A DNA stretch of 64,000 nt from Pseudomonas bananamidigenes (GTDB taxonomy: Bacteria; Pseudomonadota; Gammaproteobacteria; Pseudomonadales; Pseudomonadaceae). The position numbers and the translations under genes are program-made. Location: the NCBI RefSeq assembly GCF_001679645.1, contig NZ_LRUN01000050.1, forward strand, positions 62,001 to 126,000, read 5' to 3'. Shown here piece after piece: positions 53,413 to 61,486 of this stretch (within the stretch, counting starts at the first letter, position 1; every line of letters begins with the position of its first letter). The notes under the pieces were generated by a model. That model was not told the DNA's origin and did not search any database. It saw only the letters and a list, made by a program, of their open reading frames with translations.

Positions 53413-54282
53413 ATGACCAGGCTTTCTCATCAAGATTTGCGCCGTAACTTCCGTCAGCTGCTGGCCTCCGACACCTGCTATCACACCGCCTCGGTGTTCG
53501 ATCCGATGTCCGCCCGCATCGCCGCTGACCTGGGTTTTGAAGTCGGGATTCTCGGCGGCTCGGTCGCCTCGTTGCAGGTGCTGGGCGCTCCGGACTTTGC
53601 CCTGATCACCCTCAGCGAATTCGCCGAACAGGCCACCCGCATCGGCCGCGTCGCCCAATTGCCGGTAATCGCCGACGCCGACCATGGCTACGGCAACGCG
53701 CTGAACGTGATGCGCACCATCGTCGAACTGGAGCGCGCCGGCGTCGCCGCCCTGACCATCGAAGACACCTTGCTGCCGGCCCAGTTCGGCCGCAAATCCA
53801 CCGACCTGATCACCGTCGCCGAAGGCGTCGGCAAGATCCGCGCCGCACTGGAAGCACGGGTCGATTCGGAAATGGCAATCATCGCCCGGACCAATGCCGG
53901 CATCCTGCCCAACCAGGAAATCATCAGCCGCACCAAGCATTACCAGGCCGCAGGCGCCGATGGCATCTGCATGGTCGGTATCCAGGACTTCGACCAGCTC
54001 GAGCAAATTGCCGAACACCTGACCGTCCCGCTGATGCTCGTCACTTACGGCAACCCGGCACTGCACGACGACAAACGTCTGGCCGAACTGGGTGTGCGTG
54101 TGACCATCGATGGCCACGGTGCTTACTTCGCGGCGATCAAGGCCACCTACGACAGCCTGCGCGAACAACGGCAGATCTTCACTCAGGCCTCGGACCTGAG
54201 CGCCACCGAACTGACCCACACCTACACCCAGCCTGAGGAATACATCCTCTGGGCCAAGGAATACATGAGCGTCAAAGAGTAA
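53413..54282 (+). CDS. oxaloacetate decarboxylase (PEP mutase/isocitrate lyase superfamily)
   Basis: A 289-aa TIM-barrel enzyme, the same length as P. aeruginosa PA4872, a characterised oxaloacetate decarboxylase. The metal-binding region is VIADADHGYGNA, followed by LTIEDTLLPAQFG and IIARTNAG. The start at 53413 is preferred; the open frame begins earlier at 53326 without a ribosome site. It is monocistronic between the succinyltransferase pair and a convergent small gene. Confidence 0.85.
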   Translation: MTRLSHQDLRRNFRQLLASDTCYHTASVFDPMSARIAADLGFEVGILGGSVASLQVLGAPDFALITLSEFAEQATRIGRVAQLPVIADADHGYGNALNVMRTIVELERAGVAALTIEDTLLPAQFGRKSTDLITVAEGVGKIRAALEARVDSEMAIIARTNAGILPNQEIISRTKHYQAAGADGICMVGIQDFDQLEQIAEHLTVPLMLVTYGNPALHDDKRLAELGVRVTIDGHGAYFAAIKATYDSLREQRQIFTQASDLSATELTHTYTQPEEYILWAKEYMSVKE

Positions 54283-54360
54283 CCCCGCACCACGCGACAA
54301 AGAGGCAGAGCGGCCCGACGCCATCACGAGTCCACTCGCATGGCGCCCGCCGCGAAACCG

Positions 54361-54663
54361 CTACACCGCTGCCTTGTAACCCGCCTCCCGCTGCAATGCC
54401 CGCGCCTGAATCACGTTCAGAATGGCGCAGCCCTCTCGCATCAGCAGATGCACTGCGCTGGTCATGCGCGTCAGATCACAATCGGAAATGCCCTTTAGGT
54501 CGAGACTGGAAAAGGTGTCTGCCAGATCGCGCACGACCACAAAACGGTGCATCGCACACGCGGCCATATCGCTGAGTTCTTTTTGGGTATTGATGAAGAG
54601 CACCGGGGATTCGGCGTCGTAGGTGTCGATGGGGAGATAGCGGGGGATTACTTGTTCTGACAT
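54361..54663 (-). CDS. DUF6124-like small protein (100 aa)
   Basis: A small helical protein (MSEQVIPRYLPIDTYDAESP, then LFINTQKELSDMAACAMHRF and LLMREGCAILNVI). It resembles the Pseudomonas family I know as DUF6124 (often annotated with a VLLASES-like motif) with no function. GGAG lies 7 bases before the ATG at 54663. No signal peptide. Confidence 0.65.
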   Translation of the reverse strand: MSEQVIPRYLPIDTYDAESPVLFINTQKELSDMAACAMHRFVVVRDLADTFSSLDLKGISDCDLTRMTSAVHLLMREGCAILNVIQARALQREAGYKAAV

Positions 54664-55195
54664 TGGTGTGACTCCAGGTGAGACAACCACCGTTCGCGGC
54701 CAAGCGAATAAAGGTGGCAGCTGTGAGCGGGTTGGCCGACCAGATACCTGAAAGATCCGGCACACCCTAAGGTGTCCCGCGCACAGCCGCCATAAAACGT
54801 TGCCCAGAAACTGCTCTGAGAGATGGCGCTGTTACGTTTCAGGTTACCGACCGACCAAGATCGTTCGCGGAGTTTTCCGCGAGCCCAGACTATAGGGGTC
54901 GGCACCGAAACGCGACAACAGGGTACGTTGTAGGAAAGGTCTTGGAAAGTTGTGCGCCGCTCACGTCTTCTTCACTTCCTACAAATGCCCCCTCACCCTA
55001 GCCCTCTCCCAAAGGGAGAGGGAACCGATTGGGGGATATTGGTGAGATACACCGACGTGGAAGATTTGCGCTGAATCCGTAATCGACTGGGTGCTTCAGG
55101 TCGATGTATTGCGCAAGACACCTCGGTCGGCTCCCTCTCCCCCTGGGAGAGGGCTGGGGTGAGGGGAAAACCTGACACCCCGCCGAGTCCACTGC
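54664..55195. other. intergenic region with a paired inverted repeat
   Basis: 532 bases without a supported gene between two minus-strand genes. It contains the promoter of the DUF6124-like gene and, at 54988-55166, a repeat element described separately. The open frames through it are low-complexity and have no ribosome sites. Confidence 0.6.
54988..55166. repeat. MITE/REPIN-like element with 40-bp inverted arms
   Basis: Arms CCCCTCACCCTAGCCCTCTC... (54988-55028) and its near-perfect inverse (55127-55166) flank about 100 bases. Each arm contains its own CCCTCTCCC/GGGAGAGGG hairpin. This is a second kind of Pseudomonas intergenic repeat, distinct from the GTGGGAGCGAGC REP core. Confidence 0.8.
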
Positions 55196-56434
55196 TCACC
55201 GCCCCTTCGCCAACTCCATCATCATCCGCGCCAACAGATATATCCGCGGCGCCACGCTTTCCACCTCGGCATATTCCTCCGGCGTGTGAATGTTGCCGCC
55301 AACAATCCCGAACCCGTCCAGCGTCGGCGTCCCCACCCCGGCCGACAGGCTCGCATCCGCCGCCCCACCGCTGCCTTCTTCAGTCAACTTGCGGCCGATC
55401 TCGCCGTAGATCCCTTGGGCCATCGCCATCAAACGATCCGACTCCGCCGTCTGCGGCATCGGCGGCAGGCCGCGTTGCAGTGTAGTCTTCACTTCAGTCT
55501 CGGGGATCAACTTGTCCTGCGACACCCGCGCCAGATCCTTCTCGATCCGGTCGAATTCTTCCGGCACCGCTGCCCGCACGTCAGCCTTGGCCGTGGCCTG
55601 ATCCGGGATCACGTTGGTGCGGTCGCCCGCCTTGAGCACGGTGAAGTTGATGGTGGTTTTCTTCGCTTCGTCGCCGAGCTTGCCCAGTTGCAGGATCTGG
55701 TGCGCCGCCTCCATCGCAGCATTGCGCCCCAGTTCCGGTGCGACGCCGGCGTGAGCAGCCTTGCCCTTCACTTCGACCAGCGCGGTGGCGCTGCCCTTGC
55801 GCCACACCACCAGGCCATCCGCCGGGCGACCCGGTTCGAGGTTGAGCGTCACGTCGTGCAGTCTGGCGGTTTTCTTGATCAGGTCGGTGGCGACGTCCGA
55901 ACCGGTTTCCTCGCTGGCGTCGAGCAGGAATGTGATTTGCGCGTAGTCCTTGAAGTCGAGGTTCTTGAGGATTTTCAGCGCATAGATGCCGGCGACGATG
56001 CCGCCCTTGTCGTCCATCACCCCTGGCCCGTAGGCGCGGCCGTCCTTGATGTGAAACGGTCGCTCGGCGGCGGAGCCTTCCTTGAACACGGTGTCCATGT
56101 GCGCGATCAGCAGGATCTTTGCCTTGCCGGTGCCTTTGAACGTGGCGAGTACGTGGTGGGTCTTTTCCGGCGTGTTGGGTACGAGCTCGATGGTGGCTCC
56201 AAGCTTTTTCAGCTCGTCGATGGCGATTTCGCTGACGTGCCTGAGGCCGTTTTCATCGCCGGAACCGGAATCGATGTTGACCAGCCGCTCCAGCAGCTTC
56301 AGGGCTTGCGGCTTGTACTGTTCGGCGTCGGCGAGCATCTGCTTGTGCGGTTCGGCGAAAGCCCCGGCGGCTGCCAAAGAGAGAGTCAGGCCGAGGCCGG
56401 CGGCGAGCAGAGAACGAGGGAAATTGAACGTCAT
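55196..56434 (-). CDS. glutamate carboxypeptidase (CPG2-type) M20 peptidase
   Basis: A 412-aa periplasmic zinc peptidase with a signal peptide (residues 1-27). Zinc ligands and catalytic residues are in LLIAHMDTVF, MDDKGG and DASEETGSD, and GGAADASLSAGVGTP is the C-terminal block. It matches carboxypeptidase G2, which releases C-terminal glutamate from folates and other acyl-glutamates. The upstream REP-like element and convergent context do not add a pathway link. Confidence 0.88.
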   Translation of the reverse strand: MTFNFPRSLLAAGLGLTLSLAAAGAFAEPHKQMLADAEQYKPQALKLLERLVNIDSGSGDENGLRHVSEIAIDELKKLGATIELVPNTPEKTHHVLATFKGTGKAKILLIAHMDTVFKEGSAAERPFHIKDGRAYGPGVMDDKGGIVAGIYALKILKNLDFKDYAQITFLLDASEETGSDVATDLIKKTARLHDVTLNLEPGRPADGLVVWRKGSATALVEVKGKAAHAGVAPELGRNAAMEAAHQILQLGKLGDEAKKTTINFTVLKAGDRTNVIPDQATAKADVRAAVPEEFDRIEKDLARVSQDKLIPETEVKTTLQRGLPPMPQTAESDRLMAMAQGIYGEIGRKLTEEGSGGAADASLSAGVGTPTLDGFGIVGGNIHTPEEYAEVESVAPRIYLLARMMMELAKGR

Positions 56435-56621
56435 GAATCAATCCTTGTTTCGTGTCGGGTACTGAACCGTACCTGACATCGCCCCGGGGCTCCATACCGG
56501 ATGCGACCCCCATCCTGTCCAGAGCGAAGCCGGATCCGCACCATTTCCAGCACACGTCAGGCAAATGGTTGGCTATACATGAAAGGAAGAAAACGGAAAA
56601 AAGACTCCAAGAAGGAACCCC

Positions 56622-58076
56622 ATGCAGAGCTATCAAGTGTTGATCATCGGCAGCGGCTTTGGTGGCCAGTGTGCGGCGGTCAACCTGCTCAAGGCCGGCA
56701 TCGACGATTTTCGCCTGCTGGAACGGCGGGACTTTTTCGGCGGCACCTGGTGCCAGAACACTTACCCCGGCGCGGCGGTGGACGTGCCGTCGCCCCTGTA
56801 TTCGCTGTCGTTCGCGCCCTTCCCGTGGACACAGATGTTCGCCGGACAGGCCGAGCTGCATCGCTACACCGAACAGGTGATCGAGCGCTTCGGTCTGCGC
56901 GACCGGGTGGAACTGCAAGCCAATGTCGAACATATCGAATGGGACGACGGCGCAAAGCGCTGGGCCGTATACACCGGCACCAAAGGCACCTACTACGCGC
57001 AGTTCCTGATCAATGCCACCGGACCGTTGAGTCAGCCGGTCGTCCCGCACTTCCCCGGTCAGGATCGCTTTCAGGGCAAGACCTTTCATACAAACCATTG
57101 GGATCACAGCTACGACTATCGCGGTAAACGGGTGGCCATCGTCGGCAGCGGCGCCAGTGCGGTGCAAGTGATTCCGACGATTGCAGCGGATGTTGCGCAT
57201 TTGCACGTTTTTCAGCGAACACCCCACTGGGTGCTGCCACGCCCCGACCGAAAGTTCGGACGTTTCCAGCGCTGGCTGCTGGGGCTGAAACCGGCCTGGA
57301 AGCTGTTGCGCTGGATGATCTACTGGCAGTTCGAAACCCGGATCATCGCCTTCAAGTATTCGAAGCCGGCGATTCACATGGTGCAGAACCAGGCGCTGAA
57401 ATTTCTCAAACGCCAGGTTGCCGATCCCGAACTGCAGCGAAAACTCACACCGGACTTCACCATCGGCTGCAAAAGGGTGTTGCTCTCCAACACTTATTAC
57501 CCGGCGCTGACCCGCGCCAATGTCACGCTGCACAGTCGCGACCAGGCCATCGTCGCCCTCGACGAAACCGGCATCACCACCACGGATGGCCAGCACATTG
57601 ATGTCGACCTGATCATCTGGTCGACCGGTTATGACGCCACCGATGGCGTGATTTCCTACCCGGTCAGCGGAAAAAACGGCATTAAACTGCGCGACGTCTG
57701 GGCGCAGTATCCCCGCGCCTATCTCGGCACCAGCCTGCCGGACTTTCCCAACCTGTTCATCGTCACCGGGCCGAACACCGGCATCGGTCACACCTCGGCA
57801 CTGTTCATCATCGAATCGCAGATGAACTACATCCTCGACTGCATCCGCACCGTTCAAGCCAAGGGACTGCGCAGCATCGAAGTTCGCCACGAAGCAGAAC
57901 GTACCTACACTCAGATGATTCACCGGGAGATGGAGCGCACGGTCTGGAAAACCGGCGGCTGCCACAGTTGGTATCAAAGCAGGAGCGGTCATGTGATCGC
58001 GATGTTCCCCGGCTTCAGTTTCAGCTTTTACCGGTTGACCCGTGGGCTGAAACCGGCCGACCACATTCTGTCTTGA
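56622..58076 (+). CDS. Baeyer-Villiger-type flavin monooxygenase
   Basis: A 484-aa FAD/NADPH monooxygenase. The FAD site is VLIIGSGFGGQCAA at residues 6-19, the NADPH site is VAIVGSGASAVQ near residue 170, and FHTNHWDHS lies at the position of the BVMO fingerprint (FxGxxxHxxxW), with a variant: no second Gly and an altered His order. It may be a hydroxylating relative. GAAGGA lies about 10 bases before the ATG. The esterase-like gene 17 bases downstream fits a ketone-to-ester-to-alcohol route. Confidence 0.82.
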   Translation: MQSYQVLIIGSGFGGQCAAVNLLKAGIDDFRLLERRDFFGGTWCQNTYPGAAVDVPSPLYSLSFAPFPWTQMFAGQAELHRYTEQVIERFGLRDRVELQANVEHIEWDDGAKRWAVYTGTKGTYYAQFLINATGPLSQPVVPHFPGQDRFQGKTFHTNHWDHSYDYRGKRVAIVGSGASAVQVIPTIAADVAHLHVFQRTPHWVLPRPDRKFGRFQRWLLGLKPAWKLLRWMIYWQFETRIIAFKYSKPAIHMVQNQALKFLKRQVADPELQRKLTPDFTIGCKRVLLSNTYYPALTRANVTLHSRDQAIVALDETGITTTDGQHIDVDLIIWSTGYDATDGVISYPVSGKNGIKLRDVWAQYPRAYLGTSLPDFPNLFIVTGPNTGIGHTSALFIIESQMNYILDCIRTVQAKGLRSIEVRHEAERTYTQMIHREMERTVWKTGGCHSWYQSRSGHVIAMFPGFSFSFYRLTRGLKPADHILS

Positions 58077-58092
58077 ACAAGGAAGACCTCCG

Positions 58093-59031
58093 ATGCTCTT
58101 GCTGTTTGTCGCCCTCGCGGTTTTCGTGGCCTGGAGCTGGTTGAGCTACCCGGCGGTCGGCCACTGGCTCTACGATCTGAGCACGGCCCTGGAGGCCAGA
58201 CTCTATCGCTTGCACAAGATCGAAGTGCCGATCACCGAAATGACCGTCTCGACCTGGCAAGGCGGCCCCTATGAAGCGTCCAGCAGCATTCTGATGCTGC
58301 ACGGCTTCAGCGCCGAAAAGAACCTGTGGCTGCGCTTCGCCCGGCATTTTGTCGGGCAGTACCGAGTGATCATCCCGGACATCGCCGGCCACGGCGAAAC
58401 CGGCTTCAAGGCCGGTGGCGGCTACGACATTCCGCTTCAGGCCAAGCGCATGATCCAGTTGCTCGATGTCTGCGGCGTCGAGAAAGTCCACGTGATCGGC
58501 AACTCCATGGGCGGCTATATCGCCGCCTGGCTGGCGGCGACCTACACGGACCGTATCGCTTCGGTGGCGCTGATCGACCCGGCAGGCGTCACTGCGCCCG
58601 AGGCCAGCGACATGGAGCGTCACCTGGCTCGTGGGCACAATCCGTTCCTGATCAATTCACGGGAAGAATTCCGACACTTCTATGCGATGACCATGGCCTC
58701 ACCGCCATGGGTGCCTGGCCTGGTGCTGGACGCCATTGCCCAGCGCTACGAGCAACAACGGGACGAACTGGAAGAGATTTTCCGGGATTTCCGCGCCAGT
58801 CCGCCGATGGAACCCAGACTGGCCGACATCAAGTGTCCGGCGCTGCTGCTCTGGGGCCGCAAGGACCGGTTGATCGATGTCAGCAGCGTGCCGGTGTGGA
58901 GCAAAGGCATCACCAATCTGCGGGTGGATGTGTGGGACGGGGTCGGTCATATGCCGATGGTCGAACAGCCATCGAACACGGCGCGTTTGTATCGGGAGTT
59001 CCTCGGAGAACATTCGCGCACGGACAGGTAA
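58093..59031 (+). CDS. membrane-anchored alpha/beta hydrolase (esterase-like)
   Basis: A 312-aa hydrolase with an N-terminal hydrophobic helix (residues 1-20). HGFSAEKNLW carries the oxyanion motif, GNSMGGYIAAW the nucleophile Ser, GRKDRLIDV the Asp region and GVGHMPM the catalytic His. It follows the monooxygenase by 17 bases on the same strand and is probably in one operon; it could cleave the ester a Baeyer-Villiger step makes. Lipase-like relatives (LipC type) are an alternative. Confidence 0.82.
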   Translation: MLLLFVALAVFVAWSWLSYPAVGHWLYDLSTALEARLYRLHKIEVPITEMTVSTWQGGPYEASSSILMLHGFSAEKNLWLRFARHFVGQYRVIIPDIAGHGETGFKAGGGYDIPLQAKRMIQLLDVCGVEKVHVIGNSMGGYIAAWLAATYTDRIASVALIDPAGVTAPEASDMERHLARGHNPFLINSREEFRHFYAMTMASPPWVPGLVLDAIAQRYEQQRDELEEIFRDFRASPPMEPRLADIKCPALLLWGRKDRLIDVSSVPVWSKGITNLRVDVWDGVGHMPMVEQPSNTARLYREFLGEHSRTDR

Positions 59032-59142
59032 ACGATCAGTCGTTGGCAGAATGAAGTCCGTAGGATTCTTCGTTTGCCCGCGTGAGCGAAGGCTGCGATC
59101 TTTTCCTCCACCCTTTACGTGACCGTGCCAGGAATTTTTTTC

Positions 59143-60522
59143 ATGACCGTGCAGCCGTTCGTCAGCCCCGACCTGATCCGCCAGCGCTTCTCCAAAGCGA
59201 TGTCCGACATGTACCGCGAAGAGGTGCCTCTGTACGGCGCCCTGATGGAACTGGTGGAGCAGACCAACCGCGATGTACTCGCACGCGAACCGCAGCTCGC
59301 CAGTCAATTGCACAGCACCGGCGAAATCGAACGGCTGGACATGGAACGCCACGGGGCAATCCGCGTCGGCACCGCCACCGAGCTGGCCACCCTTGCCCGC
59401 CTGTTTGCGGTGATGGGCATGCAACCCGTGGGTTATTACGACTTGACGCCCGCCGGGGTGCCGGTGCATTCCACGGCATTCCGTGCGGTGCATGAAGCTG
59501 CGCTGCAGGTCAGCCCGTTCCGGGTGTTCACCTCATTGCTGCGGCTGGAATTGATCGAGGACCCCGAACTGCGAGCCTTCGCCCGGTCGGTGCTGGATCA
59601 GCGTTCGATCTTTACGTCAGAGGCGCTGCGCCTGATTGAACGGGCCGAATCCGTCGGCGGACTGAATGAATCCGAAGCCGGGGAATTCGTCCTGCAAGCG
59701 CTGGAGACTTTTCGCTGGCACCACAGCGCGACCGTCACCGCCGCGCAATACCAGACCCTTAGCGCCCAACATCGTCTGATTGCCGACGTCGTCGCGTTCA
59801 AGGGCCCGCACATCAACCACCTGACCCCGCGCACCCTGGACATCGACATTGTTCAGGCGCAGATGCCGCTGCATGGCATCACCCCGAAAGCGGTCATCGA
59901 AGGGCCACCTCGTCGGCAACATCCGATCCTCCTGCGCCAGACCAGTTTCAAGGCGCTGGACGAGCCGATCGCTTTCACCGACCAGACGCAGACCCGTGGC
60001 AGCCACAGCGCCCGCTTCGGCGAAATCGAACAACGGGGCGCAGCGCTGACACCCAAGGGTCGGGCGTTGTACGACCGCCTGCTGAATGCAGCACGAGATG
60101 AGCTGGGCGACTTTCCCAACGAAGCCAATGCCTCGCGCTACAACGCGCTGATGGCGCAGCACTTCAGCGAATTCCCGGACAGCCTCGATGGCATGCGCGA
60201 GCAGGAATTGGCGTATTTTCGCTATTTCGTGACGGACAAAGGGCTGGCGGCGGGTCGTCCTGCCCAGGTCTCGCTGGAAGAACTGCTGCGCGACGGGTAT
60301 GTGAAAGCCGAACCGCTGGTGTACGAAGATTTCCTGCCTGTCAGTGCAGCGGGGATTTTTCAGTCAAACCTGGGCGATGCGGCGCAGGCGCACTATGGCG
60401 AACATTCCAACCGGCAGTCCTTCGAACAGGCCCTGGGACGCTCGACCATCGATGAGCTGGGGCTCTATGCCGAAACCCAGCGACGCTCGATCGAAGAATG
60501 CCTCGCTGCGTTGACTCGATAA
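59143..60522 (+). CDS. hglS: 2-oxoadipate dioxygenase/decarboxylase (DUF1338)
   Basis: A 459-aa iron-dependent enzyme of the DUF1338/YdcJ family that converts 2-oxoadipate to 2-hydroxyglutarate in the D-lysine route of Pseudomonas. The conserved metal-binding blocks are FRWHHSATV and INHLTPRTLDIDIVQ, and the substrate Arg is in GPPRRQHPILLRQTSF. The length fits HglS. The start at 59143 has CAGGA upstream; a GTG 24 bases earlier is in frame. The other genes of the route are not adjacent. Confidence 0.87.
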   Translation: MTVQPFVSPDLIRQRFSKAMSDMYREEVPLYGALMELVEQTNRDVLAREPQLASQLHSTGEIERLDMERHGAIRVGTATELATLARLFAVMGMQPVGYYDLTPAGVPVHSTAFRAVHEAALQVSPFRVFTSLLRLELIEDPELRAFARSVLDQRSIFTSEALRLIERAESVGGLNESEAGEFVLQALETFRWHHSATVTAAQYQTLSAQHRLIADVVAFKGPHINHLTPRTLDIDIVQAQMPLHGITPKAVIEGPPRRQHPILLRQTSFKALDEPIAFTDQTQTRGSHSARFGEIEQRGAALTPKGRALYDRLLNAARDELGDFPNEANASRYNALMAQHFSEFPDSLDGMREQELAYFRYFVTDKGLAAGRPAQVSLEELLRDGYVKAEPLVYEDFLPVSAAGIFQSNLGDAAQAHYGEHSNRQSFEQALGRSTIDELGLYAETQRRSIEECLAALTR

Positions 60523-60546
60523 GCGACGAAACGGCGCCTGGCCATA

Positions 60547-60670
60547 CTGCGCAAGAAGTTGCGCAGTCGCCCGCAACAAATGGCCTCTCGAACCGCTGGA
60601 GGCCTTGCTTAACAAGGCCTCCAGCCAAGTGCGCAAGAAGTTGCGCAGCACTGCGCAACTTCTTGCGCAC
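60547..60670. repeat. three palindromic 20-mers plus a hairpin
   Basis: CTGCGCAAGAAGTTGCGCAG at 60547-60566; a near copy at 60629-60648; its exact inverse at 60651-60670. Each unit is itself nearly palindromic (GCGCAA-GAAG-TTGCGC). Between them lies CTGGAGGCCTTG-N5-CAAGGCCTCCAG (60596-60624). The last two copies together form a 42-base perfect palindrome. Confidence 0.85.
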
Positions 60671-60675
60671 TTTTT
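60629..60675 (+). terminator. strong terminator after hglS
   Basis: The second and third 20-mers pair as a 20-bp stem with a 2-base spacer, followed by TTTTTG, so the palindrome can act as a rho-independent terminator for hglS, though it sits about 110 bases after its stop. Confidence 0.65.
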
Positions 60676-60753
60676 GCCTGAAACAGCGTTCTTTTCATCG
60701 AAATCCGCCGACACCTCCCGCCCGCCCCTTGTTTTACGGGGCTTGCGAAAACC

Positions 60754-60768
60754 TGGCACGCTCCTTGA
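60754..60768 (+). promoter_or_regulatory. sigma-54-like promoter of hcp
   Basis: TGGCACG-N4-TTGA matches the -24/-12 consensus TGGCACG-N4-TTGC with exact spacing and one mismatch, the last -12 base. It lies 72 bases before the hcp ATG. In P. aeruginosa, H2/H3-type Hcp clusters use sigma-54 with an Sfa-type activator. Confidence 0.6.
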
Positions 60769-60839
60769 TAACAGTCAGGCACCCACCGGGCGATTTCGCC
60801 TCCCGGGCACCCTAACTTTATCCGCAAGGAGCACCTCCC

Positions 60840-61355
60840 ATGGCAACACCAGCGTACATGTCGGTTACCGGCGAAAAACAAGGCCTGATCACTGCCGGCG
60901 CTTTCACCGCCGACTCCGTTGGCAACACCTACCAGGAAGGTCACGAAGACCAGGTCATGGTTCAGGCGTTCAGCCACGACGTGATCATCCCGCGTGACCC
61001 ACAGTCCGGTCAGCCAACCGGTCAGCGCGTTCACAAGCCAGTGATCATCACCAAGGTCTACGACAAGTCTTCGCCTCTGCTGCAAGCTGCCCTGACCTCC
61101 GGCGAGCGCATGAGCGAAATCGTCATCCAGTGGTACCGCACTTCGGCTCAAGGTACTCAAGAGCACTACTACACCACCAAACTGGAAGACGCGATCATCG
61201 TCGCCATCAACAACAAGATGCACAACTGCCAGGACCCATCGAACGCTCACTTCACCCACCTGGAAGAAGTGCAGTTCACCTACCGCAAAATCACCTGGAC
61301 CCACGAAGTATCCGGTACTTCGGGTTCCGATGACTGGCGTGCTCCAGTCGTTTAA
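60840..61355 (+). CDS. hcp: type VI secretion tube protein Hcp
   Basis: A 171-aa Hcp, the hexameric ring protein that builds the T6SS inner tube. PAYMSVTGEKQGLITAGAFT and DVIIPRDPQSGQPTGQRVHK, and the C-terminal FTYRKITWTHEV are standard Hcp blocks. AAGGAGCACCTCCC lies before the ATG. It has its own sigma-54-like promoter upstream and a hairpin downstream, and is followed by vgrG. No other T6SS core genes (tss) are in the window, so this is an orphan hcp-vgrG island. Confidence 0.95.
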   Translation: MATPAYMSVTGEKQGLITAGAFTADSVGNTYQEGHEDQVMVQAFSHDVIIPRDPQSGQPTGQRVHKPVIITKVYDKSSPLLQAALTSGERMSEIVIQWYRTSAQGTQEHYYTTKLEDAIIVAINNKMHNCQDPSNAHFTHLEEVQFTYRKITWTHEVSGTSGSDDWRAPVV

Positions 61356-61375
61356 TTACGGCTGACTGTTGCAAG

Positions 61376-61400
61376 CATCGGCCAGCTCTGCTGGTCGATG
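61376..61400 (+). terminator. hairpin between hcp and vgrG
   Basis: CATCGGCCAGC pairs with GCTGGTCGATG (one G-T pair) around a 3-base loop, followed by TTGTTTA. It may attenuate rather than stop transcription, giving more Hcp than VgrG. Confidence 0.65.
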
Positions 61401-61486
61401 TTGTTTACGCCCCTCCAGAATTTCGCGTGCGTTGATCCGCTTGACGGTCATCGACGAACGCCGCTGTACAGCACGAGGAACAAGGG

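Larger units (their letters stand above)
60523..60839. other. intergenic region with structured repeats and hcp promoter
   Basis: 317 bases upstream of hcp. Contains three copies of CTGCGCAAGAAGTTGCGCA-type palindromes, a 12-bp hairpin, and a sigma-54-like promoter, each listed separately. No protein-coding gene is supported. Confidence 0.7.
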
